Below, in pieces: positions 16,089-24,227 of a stretch of DNA of 36,346 nt. The first letter of the stretch is position 1. Every line of letters begins with the position of its first letter. The notes under the pieces were generated by a model. It was given only the letters and a program-made list of their open reading frames with translations. It was not told the DNA's origin and made no database searches. Source of the stretch: Alphaproteobacteria bacterium UBA4588 (GTDB lineage Bacteria; Pseudomonadota; Alphaproteobacteria; Puniceispirillales; Puniceispirillaceae); contig CATISA010000126.1 of the NCBI GenBank assembly GCA_949529445.1, positions 1-36,346 on the forward strand, written 5' to 3'. Position numbers and translations under genes: made by a program.

Positions 16089-17024
16089 CTAAGAACGACT
16101 ATTGTGAAGGGCAAGCTGGCCAGCAATTGTCGCTGCCTCAGCATCAATTGTCTTATAGGGAACCTTAAAATAGGTAAAGGCCTGCTCATAGGCGACACGC
16201 ATGACGCCGCTGGCAATCAATGTCACAGGATGGCCGCTGGCTTCGATATAAGGACGCATAGAAGCTATCTCGCTGCCGATACATATGCCAGACAGCCTGT
16301 CTCTATTTGTTGATGTCTCAAAGCCTCCCGTTACCGTGCCAGCACGCAGTAAAAATGCATGATGCATTACTCCCATGGGCTGCAACGCCATATCAAGTCC
16401 TTCAAAAAAGGCCGGTGACAGGTGAGAATTGCTCTGTTCTTCAGCCAGAACCCCGCTTACAACCGAATAACGAGACAGCACAGAAAAGAGCTCGCCTGTC
16501 ATAAAAGTCGCAAAACTATCAATTGTGCCTTGCATCTCGACAATCCATTTTGCGTGGGTGCCCGGAATACAGATTAATGAAGCTACATCCCTGCTTGTTT
16601 CTGAAGATTGTCTAAGAATAAGGCTCCCAAAAAACTGCGTTTCTTCGCCGCGCATTACATCAATATGCTCTGGCAACCCCAAAGACGGTGCCGCGACGCC
16701 CGGCACAATGCGAATATCTAAATGCCTATCATTAAGAACAAACAGATTTTTCGCAAAATCATCAAGGCTCTGTTGGCCGGTCAAATAAGGGGCTTCACAC
16801 CATCCAAGCGTACTCCCAATCATCCCACTCATTAAAATAGGCGGCGGATTATGCGCAACATCTAGCGCCTCAAGAGTCTCGGTAAGGTACGCTAAAAAAT
16901 TACCTTTCGGGACATTCATGATACCAGCATCCGAGGCACTGCGAGCACCAATCTCTCCGGCTTCATTGATGATAACGGCGCGAAATGAGCTTGTTCCCCA
17001 GTCAATCAGTACAACATCATCCAT
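16089..17024 (-). CDS. dgoK: 2-dehydro-3-deoxygalactonokinase
   Basis: A 311-residue kinase of the DgoK family that phosphorylates 2-keto-3-deoxygalactonate, giving the substrate of the next gene's aldolase. It begins with the ASKHA-type phosphate motif LIDWGTSSFRAVI and contains the family's landmark blocks SGMIGSTLGWCEAPYL, VMRGEETQFFGSL, IPGTHAKWI and FMTGELFSVLS, which align block by block with E. coli DgoK (AGMVGSNVGW, VMRGEETQLLG, MPGTHCKWV, LTGELHHLL). AGAGGGGG precedes the ATG. It is 11 bases downstream of yaiI and 43 bases upstream of dgoA. No galactonate dehydratase or transporter is seen in the window, so the upstream steps lie elsewhere. Confidence 0.93.
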   Translation of the reverse strand: MDDVVLIDWGTSSFRAVIINEAGEIGARSASDAGIMNVPKGNFLAYLTETLEALDVAHNPPPILMSGMIGSTLGWCEAPYLTGQQSLDDFAKNLFVLNDRHLDIRIVPGVAAPSLGLPEHIDVMRGEETQFFGSLILRQSSETSRDVASLICIPGTHAKWIVEMQGTIDSFATFMTGELFSVLSRYSVVSGVLAEEQSNSHLSPAFFEGLDMALQPMGVMHHAFLLRAGTVTGGFETSTNRDRLSGICIGSEIASMRPYIEASGHPVTLIASGVMRVAYEQAFTYFKVPYKTIDAEAATIAGQLALHNSRS

Positions 17025-17035
17025 GTTTGCCCCCT

Positions 17036-17533
17036 CTAGCCTAAAATCTGCCGCAACAGTATTTCAAGCTGGTGTGAGAAAGCTGACCTTTGTTGCTTTC
17101 CAAAGGATGACCCGCTTGATTGATGAAACGGATTGGCACTAAGAATATCAGCCATCAGGTCACGCATTGCCAGAACCTGTCCAATATTATCTTTGGTCAG
17201 CGGGCGTCCATCAGGGCGCAATGCACAAGCTCCCCCCTCTATCACGCGTGCTGCAAGCGGAATGTCACTTGTGACCACGATATCCCCATCCGTTGCTTCT
17301 TCTGCTATCCATTTATCAGCTTCATCCGCACCCTGTGCGACAATTTTTAAACTGACCAAAGGGTCAGTCCCCGGCCGGATACCACCATTCGATACCATAA
17401 TAACAGGCACATTATGCCGGCGGGCACAGGCAACAATCTCATCACGCACCGGACAGGCATCAGCGTCAACAAACACTGTTGAGGCCCGTGGTGATAAAGC
17501 TATATCATCAGAATGTGGTTCTTTGATTGTCAT
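17036..17533 (-). CDS. yaiI: YaiI/YqxD family protein (DUF188)
   Basis: A 165-residue DUF188 protein. Conserved blocks are TVFVDADACPVRDEI at the N-terminus, a VSNGG segment, the ADKWIAEEATDGDIVVTSDI stretch, IPLAARVIEGGA and LRPDGRPLTKDNIGQ; all are typical of YaiI/YqxD, a PIN-like fold with a likely nuclease-type acidic cluster but no proven reaction. It is the first gene of a minus-strand operon with dgoK and dgoA, 11 bases upstream of dgoK; the link to sugar-acid breakdown is likely only co-transcription. The gene is divergent from the HIT gene. Confidence 0.9.
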   Translation of the reverse strand: MTIKEPHSDDIALSPRASTVFVDADACPVRDEIVACARRHNVPVIMVSNGGIRPGTDPLVSLKIVAQGADEADKWIAEEATDGDIVVTSDIPLAARVIEGGACALRPDGRPLTKDNIGQVLAMRDLMADILSANPFHQSSGSSFGKQQRSAFSHQLEILLRQILG

Positions 17534-17623
17534 ACCCTACAGATATGCCAGACTGACTTTCAGGAAACAACATGAGATATACATATCACCGGGTAATATC
17601 ACCCACATAGAGGGACAGATTTT

Positions 17624-18037
17624 ATGTCAGATTTTTCACTGGATCACCGACTTCAACGCGATACTCTTTTTATTGCACGGCAGAGTGGGTGTCAGGTAAG
17701 GCTGATGAATGATGCACGCTACCGCTGGCTCGTTCTGATCCCCGAAATCTCAGAAATACGTGACTGGCATGACCTACCTGATACAGCTGAACAGGATATG
17801 TTATCACTCACTAAAAGCATGAGCTATTTGTTAAAACAATCTGAAAATGCTGATAAAATTAATGTTGCATCTCTCGGAAACATGGTACCACAATTTCATC
17901 TTCACCTAATTGCAAGGCATGAAGATGATGCTGCCTGGCCTGGGCCTGTCTGGGGCGTTGGCACAGCAGAACCCTTTGCCGATGAGCAGTCAAAAGCCGT
18001 TATTCATATGATGCAGCAGCTATTAGCATCAGCATGA
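17624..18037 (+). CDS. HIT family protein
   Basis: A 137-residue histidine-triad hydrolase-like protein acting on nucleotides such as dinucleoside polyphosphates or AMP conjugates. The triad motif reads QFHLHLI: H92 is the expected catalytic His and H94 the third, while the first His of HxHxH is Q90. This Q-variant (MVPQFHLHLIAR) is common in a proteobacterial HIT subgroup and probably still functional. It also has a C-terminal WPGPVWG block seen in that subgroup. GAGGGA precedes the ATG. It is 109 bases upstream of the CPD photolyase and could be read into it, but a separate promoter is equally possible. Confidence 0.88.
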   Translation: MSDFSLDHRLQRDTLFIARQSGCQVRLMNDARYRWLVLIPEISEIRDWHDLPDTAEQDMLSLTKSMSYLLKQSENADKINVASLGNMVPQFHLHLIARHEDDAAWPGPVWGVGTAEPFADEQSKAVIHMMQQLLASA

Positions 18038-18146
18038 TAGAATGGGTTTAGCGTGTTTAGCAAAAAAGACTCATCCGAAACCAATCCGAAGTCTTCTCAA
18101 ATACGGATAAAGACTAGTTGTTATTGTTTTTCTCGGGTATTTTTGA

Positions 18147-19604
18147 ATGACTCCACGCTCACTCCATTGGTTTCGGCATGATCTGCGGCTTGCTGACAAC
18201 CCTGCCCTCACCAAAGCCGCCTCTGAGGGACTGGTAACGCCTGTCTTCATTCTGGATGATGATGCAGCAGGAGAAGATAGTCTTGGTCGCGCGAGCCGCG
18301 TCTGGCTTCATCACGCCCTAAATAGCTTAAACCGCTCTGTTGATAATAATCTTATCGTAATGAGCGGTGATGCAGAAGCTTGCTTACGCCATATCATAGA
18401 GCAGACCGGCGCAACAATACTGACCCTTACAACAAGCTACGCACCTTGGCAGGTCAAACAGGATGCCCAGATTACAAAAAGCTTATCTGAACGAGGTGTA
18501 ACGGTCATACAAGAAAGTGGCTCTGTCCTATGGGAGCCTGAAAAGGTCCAAAAACAGGACGGGACGCCTTATAAAGTATTTACACCATTTTATCGCCGGG
18601 GCTGCCTCAGCCTTGACCCACCACGCTTCCCGCTTGCACCGCCCGACATCACCTTTGCTGAGCCTGTTGAAGCATGCTCCTCTGGCGCACGAGCGATTGA
18701 TAGCTTAAAGCTGCTGCCAGACCGCTCCTGGGGCAATACTATATGTACAGGATGGGATATCTCAGAAGCAGGTGCTCATGAACGGCTGGCAGCGTTTATT
18801 GATGATGGCCTCAGCAGCTATAAAGAGGGCCGAAATTTTCCAGATAAGCCTCATGTATCACGCCTATCACCCTATATGCGGTTTGGACAGATTTCTGCGC
18901 ATCAAGCATGGTATGCCGCTGATGGCATCCTGCCAGAATATGACAGCCAACGTGAAACATTCAGGTCAGAACTTGGCTGGCGCGAATTTTCTCACAATCT
19001 TGTTATGCAAAACCCGGATATTAGAACAAAAAATATTCAGGCAAAATTTGACGCTTTCGGCTGGCGTGATGATAAAACTGCCCTCACAGCATGGCAAACA
19101 GGCATGACAGGATTTCCTATTGTTGATGCTGGTATGCGTGAGCTCTATCAGACCGGCTATATGCATAATCGTGTCCGCATGATTGTTGGATCGTTTCTGG
19201 TCAAAAACTTGCTCTTAGATTGGCGTCATGGTGAACGCTGGTTCTGGGATTGCTTGTTTGATGCTGACTTTGCCAATAATCGGGCAGGTTGGCAGTGGAT
19301 TGCAGGATGCGGTGCAGATGCCGCTCCCTATTTCAGGGTGTTTAACCCTATCACCCAAGGTCAGAAATTTGATGCAGATGGACATTATACACGCACATAT
19401 GTACCAGAGCTTAACAAGCTACCATCAAAATATCTATTTGCACCATGGGACGCACCCAACACAGTGCTTCAAGATGCAGGCGTCACATTAGGTCGCACCT
19501 ACCCACGGCCTTTTGTTGATTTAAAGGCATCACGCCAACGCGCTCTCGATGCGTTTGCCGCCCTTAAACTCACCGCTAACACCGCATTAGAAGAACAAAT
19601 ATGA
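18147..19604 (+). CDS. phrB: Deoxyribodipyrimidine photolyase (class I CPD type)
   Basis: A 485-residue blue-light DNA repair enzyme that splits cyclobutane pyrimidine dimers. The N-terminal antenna domain starts with LHWFRHDLRLADNPAL; the FAD/DNA domain has SRLSPYMRFGQIS (238-250), LGWREFSHNLV, FPIVDAGMRELYQTGYMHNR, RMIVGSFLVKNLLLDWR, then FANNRAGWQWIAG with N378 at the photolyase-type position near flavin N5, and GADAAPYFRVFNP. W382 and W384 lie in the electron-transfer region. The last four bases overlap the start of the iron-sulfur photolyase gene (ATGA), so both are made together. Length and motifs point to an active class I CPD photolyase rather than a cryptochrome. Confidence 0.95.
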   Translation: MTPRSLHWFRHDLRLADNPALTKAASEGLVTPVFILDDDAAGEDSLGRASRVWLHHALNSLNRSVDNNLIVMSGDAEACLRHIIEQTGATILTLTTSYAPWQVKQDAQITKSLSERGVTVIQESGSVLWEPEKVQKQDGTPYKVFTPFYRRGCLSLDPPRFPLAPPDITFAEPVEACSSGARAIDSLKLLPDRSWGNTICTGWDISEAGAHERLAAFIDDGLSSYKEGRNFPDKPHVSRLSPYMRFGQISAHQAWYAADGILPEYDSQRETFRSELGWREFSHNLVMQNPDIRTKNIQAKFDAFGWRDDKTALTAWQTGMTGFPIVDAGMRELYQTGYMHNRVRMIVGSFLVKNLLLDWRHGERWFWDCLFDADFANNRAGWQWIAGCGADAAPYFRVFNPITQGQKFDADGHYTRTYVPELNKLPSKYLFAPWDAPNTVLQDAGVTLGRTYPRPFVDLKASRQRALDAFAALKLTANTALEEQI

Positions 19605-21124
19605 GCACACTTCGCCTTATATTAGGAGACCAATTAACTCCTGATATTTCTTCTTTAAGAGATGCAGATAAATCTAATGATGTTATATTATTATGTGAAG
19701 TTTTTGATGAAGCAGTTTATGTAAAGCACCATCAGAAAAAGATTGCTTTTCTGTTTTCTGCAATGAGGCATTTTGCAGTTAAGCTGTCTGATTCTGGGTG
19801 GCATGTTGATTATGTCCGTCTCGATCAGAAGGAAAATAGCCATAACTTTTCAGGTGAAGTCGCTAGGGCTGTTGCGCGGCATGAGCCACAGGGCGTGATT
19901 GTAACATGCCCTTCTGAATGGCGCGTATTAGAAGAAATGCGTAACTGGGAAACGACCCTGCCTTGTGCTGTAGAGCTGCGCGATGATGACCGGTTTTATT
20001 GCACGCTTGATGAGTTTGCTAGTTGGGCAGAAGGCCGCAAACAGCTGCGTATGGAATATTTCTATCGTGAGCTTCGGCGCAAGACAGGCATTTTAATGTC
20101 AGAGAATGAGCCAATTGGCGGTCAGTGGAACTATGATGCAGAAAATCGTGGGCGTGCGCCTGACGAACTTGAGGTTCCCAAACATACGAGTTTTGCGCCT
20201 GATGATATTACAAATGAGGTCCTTCACCTTGTTGAAAACCGGTTTGGCGCACATTTTGGTTCGCTTCGCCCTTTTGAATTTGCGGTTACACATGAACAGG
20301 CCGCTCATGTTCTTGACCGGTTCATCGCGGAACGCCTACCGCTCTTTGGCATCTATCAAGATGCTATGGTTGAGGGTGAGGCTTTTATGTTTCATGCCCA
20401 TATAGGGCTCTATCTTAATTGTGGCCTGCTCAGCCCACAACAGGCCATCATCGCTGCAGAAAACGCCTATCATTCAGGCGCCGCACCGCTCAATGCAACT
20501 GAAGGATTTATCCGCCAGATTCTCGGCTGGAGAGAGTTTGTCCGTGGCCTTTACTGGTTAAAGATGCCTGACTACGCCGACCAGAATGTGCTTGAAGCTC
20601 ATCGTCCTCTGCCAGCTTTTTTCTGGACGGCCGATACCAAGATGAACTGCCTCAAGCAATGTGTGTCAGAAACCCGTGACCATGCATATGCCCATCATAT
20701 ACAAAGGCTGATGGTACTGGGTAACTTTGCCTTACTTGCAGGACTTTCTCCAAAAGACGTTAATGAATGGTTTATGATCGTATATGCCGACGCGTATGAA
20801 TGGGTAGAATTGCCCAATGTGTCAGGCATGGCGCTTTATGCTGATGGGGGCATTCTAGCAAGCAAGCCCTATGCATCAGGAGGCGCTTACATTGAACGAA
20901 TGTCGAATTACTGTCGGTCCTGTCACTATAATGTAAAACAAAAAACTGGTGAACAGGCCTGCCCATTTAACTATCTTTACTGGGATTTTCTTATCCGGCA
21001 TCAAGACCGGTTATCTAGCAATGCGCGTATGGGCATGATGTACCGGACGCTCTCCAAAATGACAGATGAAAAAAGGGCGACTATTCTAGCAGATTCACAG
21101 CGCTTTCTATCTGAATTATCCTAA
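19601..21124 (+). CDS. Iron-sulfur (6-4) photolyase (FeS-BCP/DPRP family)
   Basis: A 507-residue photolyase-related protein of the iron-sulfur bacterial cryptochrome/photolyase group. It starts with LRLILGDQLTPDISSL and ends its helical domain with the four-cysteine cluster C350 (MNCLKQ), C438 and C441 (YCRSCHYN) and C454 (QACPFN). These are the same positions as in the 507-residue Agrobacterium PhrB, a (6-4) photolyase with a [4Fe-4S] cluster, and the active-site histidine pair H365-H366 is also kept (HAYAHHIQRL). FAD-binding residues lie in GFIRQILGWREFVRG. It would repair (6-4) lesions with light, complementing the upstream CPD enzyme with which it overlaps by four bases. The first 120 bases are AT-rich compared with the rest. 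Confidence 0.95.
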   Translation: MSTLRLILGDQLTPDISSLRDADKSNDVILLCEVFDEAVYVKHHQKKIAFLFSAMRHFAVKLSDSGWHVDYVRLDQKENSHNFSGEVARAVARHEPQGVIVTCPSEWRVLEEMRNWETTLPCAVELRDDDRFYCTLDEFASWAEGRKQLRMEYFYRELRRKTGILMSENEPIGGQWNYDAENRGRAPDELEVPKHTSFAPDDITNEVLHLVENRFGAHFGSLRPFEFAVTHEQAAHVLDRFIAERLPLFGIYQDAMVEGEAFMFHAHIGLYLNCGLLSPQQAIIAAENAYHSGAAPLNATEGFIRQILGWREFVRGLYWLKMPDYADQNVLEAHRPLPAFFWTADTKMNCLKQCVSETRDHAYAHHIQRLMVLGNFALLAGLSPKDVNEWFMIVYADAYEWVELPNVSGMALYADGGILASKPYASGGAYIERMSNYCRSCHYNVKQKTGEQACPFNYLYWDFLIRHQDRLSSNARMGMMYRTLSKMTDEKRATILADSQRFLSELS

Positions 21125-21157
21125 AAATATTCTGCTAAAACGACTATTTTACTTGCT

Positions 21158-21190
21158 ATCAGCAGGTGAACGGCAGTAATCCTTGCTGAT
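21158..21190. repeat. Inverted repeat between photolyase and DMT genes
   Basis: The left arm ATCAGCAGG (21158-21166) pairs with CCTTGCTGAT (21181-21190) with one bulged base and a 14-base loop. It lies in the 96-base gap after the photolyase stop. No T-run follows, so it is not a classical terminator; it may shape mRNA or bind a protein. Confidence 0.35.
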
Positions 21191-21220
21191 GTTTACTCGA
21201 CCGGTGACAAGCGCTCTTTT

Positions 21221-22150
21221 ATGACATTTTTTACTCGTTTTTCATCGAAGCCTTTTTATGGCATTGCGGTGGCTTTTACCGGTGCACTTATTATTACGCC
21301 TGACACAGTCTTCATGCGCCTTTCAGGCATGGATGCCCTTCAAATGCTCGTCTGGCGCGGGCTTGCTATGTCAGGCGTGCTGTTCGGGGTATGGCTGATT
21401 GTTTCCAGAGGCACGTTGCGTCAAGAGACTGTAAATTTTTTTCGGCCCCGTGCTCTTATTGTAACGTTCTGTTTTATGCTCAGCGCCATTACTTTTACCT
21501 TAGGCATCGCTAGTGCGCCGGTTTCGATCATTCTTTTCGGAGTTGCCTGCGCACCTCTGTTTGCTGCGTTATTCTCATGGCTTCTCATGTCAGAATATAC
21601 CCCGCCCTTGACATATGTTTTTATGACAATTGCGATGACGGGTATTGCTGTTGCGGTTTATGAGCCCGCTGGTAGTGCACCTGTCATAGAAGGTATTGAA
21701 ACACTTGCAACAGGAGCCTTTTTTGGTTTGTCTGCGGGCGCATGTATTGGCTTATCCTTTAGCTTGTTGCGGAGTGATAATAGCATCCCTATCCTGCTAA
21801 TAAATGGCGGTGGGGCGCTTCTTGCTGCCATCTGCGCTTTGATATTTGCGCTTGTGACAGGATATCCGCTACAGACACTCACCTCTGGTGATATGCTCTC
21901 CATTCTGATTTCTGGCGGGATAATTCTGCCTATGTCATTTTTTTTGCTTGGCTATGCTACACGGTTTACCGCTGCTGCCAATGTCAGCCTTTTTATGCTT
22001 CTTGAAACAGTATTAGGGCCCTTATGGGTCTGGCTGGTGGTGGATGAACGCCCAACAAATCAGATGATAATGGGAGGTTTACTCGTTGTTGCCAGCCTTA
22101 TCGCCTATCTCCTCTGGTCAATGAAACGGCCCGTCATTCAGCATAGCTAG
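21221..22150 (+). CDS. DMT-superfamily (EamA) transporter
   Basis: A 309-residue ten-helix EamA transporter. The first half opens with GIAVAFTGALIITPDTVFMR and a helix-loop LQMLVWRGLAMSGVLFG; the second half has the FTAAANVSLFMLLETVLGPL helix typical of the family repeat and ends in a short basic tail. It probably exports a small metabolite; no substrate is indicated. It starts 96 bases after the photolyase gene with only a weak ribosome site, and may be read from the same transcript. Its stop overlaps the stop of the convergent GST gene by four bases. It is only distantly similar to the DMT protein at 14.3 kb. Confidence 0.9.
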   Translation: MTFFTRFSSKPFYGIAVAFTGALIITPDTVFMRLSGMDALQMLVWRGLAMSGVLFGVWLIVSRGTLRQETVNFFRPRALIVTFCFMLSAITFTLGIASAPVSIILFGVACAPLFAALFSWLLMSEYTPPLTYVFMTIAMTGIAVAVYEPAGSAPVIEGIETLATGAFFGLSAGACIGLSFSLLRSDNSIPILLINGGGALLAAICALIFALVTGYPLQTLTSGDMLSILISGGIILPMSFFLLGYATRFTAAANVSLFMLLETVLGPLWVWLVVDERPTNQMIMGGLLVVASLIAYLLWSMKRPVIQHS

Positions 22151-22830
22151 GCCGGCTCACTTCCGAAAAGGACTGGCGGGGCACCTTCCTGCCAAAGCTC
22201 GTATTTCACCATCACAGAACGAAACATATCACTTGCAAGAAAGTCTTGAAGCCACGCCTGCAAAAACGGCCATTCCTGCGCATCAAACCAGCTTTCATCT
22301 GCTATGCGGAACTGACGTATAAAGGGCAAACTGGCATAATCCATAAGCCCAATCACCTCGCCTGACAAAAAGGGGGTGCGCGCAAGAGATGTATTGATAT
22401 CAGACAAAAAAACGGCACCAGCGGCGCGGTGAGCCAGCCCGTCAACAGGGGCACCCTGTTCTGTACGGTAACGAGTAGCATATTTATATTTATCTAAATC
22501 TGTTTTAAACGGCCCTTCAAGCCGGTCAAGAAACGCGATGGCTGCCTGCTCATCTTGATGATAGCAGTTGAGCCAACCTGCTGGGTCTCCTGATGTTCCA
22601 AGCGCCCAGAACATGATGTCACGGCTTTCATCCAACACGATACCGTCACCTAATTCGAGAACAGGTACGGTTGCTTTTGGTGATGCAGCCCGAAAAGCTG
22701 CCGGCTTGTCACGTAACAGGATCTCACGCAATCCAACAGTAAGGCCACTCGCCATAACAGCCATACGCGCACGCATCGCATAAGGGCATCGCCTAAAGCT
22801 CCAAAATATAGGAAGTTCGGTTTGGTGCAT
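22147..22830 (-). CDS. Glutathione S-transferase family protein
   Basis: A 227-residue protein with a thioredoxin-fold N-terminal domain (LPIFWSFRRCPYAMRARMAV), where C15 in CPYA stands at the position of the catalytic Cys in omega/glutaredoxin-like GSTs. The strand VPVLELGDGIVLDESRDI gives the cis-Pro and the glutathione gamma-glutamyl binding Glu-Ser pair. The second half is all-helical (about 90-227). It probably conjugates or deglutathionylates thiol substrates in the cytoplasm. It follows the HugZ-like gene after 13 bases and is co-transcribed with it, suggesting a shared oxidative-stress task. Confidence 0.9.
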   Translation of the reverse strand: MHQTELPIFWSFRRCPYAMRARMAVMASGLTVGLREILLRDKPAAFRAASPKATVPVLELGDGIVLDESRDIMFWALGTSGDPAGWLNCYHQDEQAAIAFLDRLEGPFKTDLDKYKYATRYRTEQGAPVDGLAHRAAGAVFLSDINTSLARTPFLSGEVIGLMDYASLPFIRQFRIADESWFDAQEWPFLQAWLQDFLASDMFRSVMVKYELWQEGAPPVLFGSEPA

Positions 22831-22843
22831 TATATCATGCCGT

Positions 22844-23401
22844 TCATGAAGAAGTTAAATGGTCTTCCAATTCGAAACCAGGGCCTTTTACATCATAGGC
22901 AGATGCAAAACCGGTGACAAGAATACCGCTTATTGGCGTAATTTCAAAAAGGTGAAAATCTGTAAACGGTTTTATTACTGACATTACTGGACCGTGTCTC
23001 TTATCAATGGCGGCGCAGATCTCATCAAACTGGGAACTGTCTCGTGTAATCTCTTTTACATCGGCTAAAAAAGTCAGACGGATGCGCGCCCATATATTCT
23101 GCGCTGACTGTTCATCTTCAATAAGCTGAAACCGCACATCAGCCTGTGATAGCAACGCGCGCACATGGGCTGCTAATTCGCTAGCAAAACAATAAAAATG
23201 CCCATCCTGCCGAACAAAAGGAGACTGACCAGGTGCGATATTCATAGCGGGAACATTGTCCTCCGTCACATATGGTGTAGCTGTTATTATACCAAGGGTC
23301 TGGGCGGTTTCGAGGAGTAAATCGCGTGCACGCTCGGCTTTTCTGCGTGACTTAAGCGCTACTTTTGCCGCATTATGTTCCGGCTCTTGATTGGGTTGCA
23401 T
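22844..23401 (-). CDS. HugZ-like pyridoxamine 5'-phosphate oxidase-fold protein
   Basis: A 185-residue split-barrel protein of the HugZ/PNPOx-like group. An N-terminal helix (KSRRKAERARDLLLETAQTLG) leads into the flavin-fold barrel: GIITAT...VPAMNIAPGQSPFV, LSQADVRFQLIED, WARIRLTFLADVKEI, and a late FEITPISGILVTGFASAYD block matching the FxLxPxxGxLVxGFGxA pattern of the group. Known relatives bind FMN or break down heme. Which of these applies cannot be decided. It is the first gene of a two-gene operon with the GST and lies divergent from the DsbA-family gene. Confidence 0.8.
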   Translation of the reverse strand: MQPNQEPEHNAAKVALKSRRKAERARDLLLETAQTLGIITATPYVTEDNVPAMNIAPGQSPFVRQDGHFYCFASELAAHVRALLSQADVRFQLIEDEQSAQNIWARIRLTFLADVKEITRDSSQFDEICAAIDKRHGPVMSVIKPFTDFHLFEITPISGILVTGFASAYDVKGPGFELEDHLTSS

Positions 23402-23533
23402 GCTCTCACCTTATTTTGAACTTGCGCTTCTCTGGGGGAATTTTTATCGTATTTCCGATATGGTCTAATGCTAGCAGATGTGAAGCCTTATTGCCCCCTT
23501 TTATGCAGTGCCAATCCAAACAGCTAACCTTGT

Positions 23534-23537
23534 GGAG
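23534..23537 (+). promoter_or_regulatory. Ribosome binding site pointing to a GTG start
   Basis: GGAG ends six bases before the GTG at 23544. This site favours that start over the longer reading from a GTG at 23508 or the internal ATG at 23565, neither of which has a good upstream match. Confidence 0.55.
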
Positions 23538-23543
23538 TTTTTC

Positions 23544-24203
23544 GTGAGCAATTCCCCCTCTTTGATGCCAAAACATCTCATTGTAGATATATTTTCCGAT
23601 ATCATTTGTCCGTGGTGCTATATCGGAAAAACAAGGCTTGAAGAAGCGTTCGTTCAGCGTCCAGATATTGTGCCTGAATATCGGTGGCGCTGCTTCCTAT
23701 TGAACCCGACCATGCCTGCAGACGGCATGGATAGAAAAGCTTACCTAACGGCGAAGTTCGGTCATGCTGCTAATGCTGTTTATGGCCGCATTGCTCAGGC
23801 AGGAGATGAGGCAGGAATTGCCTTTCAATTTTCAGATATTCAGCGCACGCCTGATACGCGCCCTCTCCATAAAATGCTGATTGCTGCCGGTGATGCCGCG
23901 CCGATGCTATCAGATGCTTTTTATCAAGCCTATTTTCTGCGCGGAGAAGATATTTCAGATGATGCTGTTCAAAATAGACTTATTGATGAGGTATCGCAGA
24001 TAAATCCCCGCGCACTTGATGCCCGCTCACCTGAAAAATTAACACAAGCGCAAACAAGGTTAGATGCGGATTTAAGATATGGTCAAAGCATTGGAATAGA
24101 TGGCGTTCCATTAATGGTCTTTAATGATAATTTTTCGCTTGCTGGGGCTTATCCACCCGACATTCTTCTCAATGCCATAGATGCTGCGGTTCAAGAACAT
24201 TAG
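23544..24203 (+). CDS. DsbA-family oxidoreductase, FrnE-like
   Basis: A 219-residue thioredoxin-fold protein with an inserted helical domain. The redox motif CPWC (22-25 in VDIFSDIICPWCYIGK) is that of the FrnE/HCCA-isomerase-like branch, and the cis-proline loop is IDGVPLMVFND. There is no signal peptide, so it is cytoplasmic, where such proteins act as disulfide isomerases or thiol reductases in stress resistance. Usual family length is about 210-220, fitting this start. The start is a GTG with GGAG six bases upstream. It is divergent from the HugZ gene and convergent with mfd. Confidence 0.87.
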   Translation: MSNSPSLMPKHLIVDIFSDIICPWCYIGKTRLEEAFVQRPDIVPEYRWRCFLLNPTMPADGMDRKAYLTAKFGHAANAVYGRIAQAGDEAGIAFQFSDIQRTPDTRPLHKMLIAAGDAAPMLSDAFYQAYFLRGEDISDDAVQNRLIDEVSQINPRALDARSPEKLTQAQTRLDADLRYGQSIGIDGVPLMVFNDNFSLAGAYPPDILLNAIDAAVQEH

Positions 24204-24227
24204 ACTTTTGACCACAGCTGATCATGA

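Noticed and set aside
16046-16216. Longer dgoA frame overlapping dgoK by 128 bases
   Set aside because: The extra 57 residues are unlike any KDPGal aldolase, and GGAG before the internal ATG gives a normal-length protein.
18038-18146. Inverted repeat AAGACT...AGTCTT and repeated ATCCGAA before the CPD photolyase gene
   Set aside because: The arms are short with an 18-base loop; suggestive of a light-control site, but I cannot match a known sigma or LitR motif.
19601-19720. AT-rich start of the iron-sulfur photolyase gene as a sign of transfer
   Set aside because: Only the first 120 bases stand out and the remainder is like its neighbours; low structure at the translation start explains it as well.
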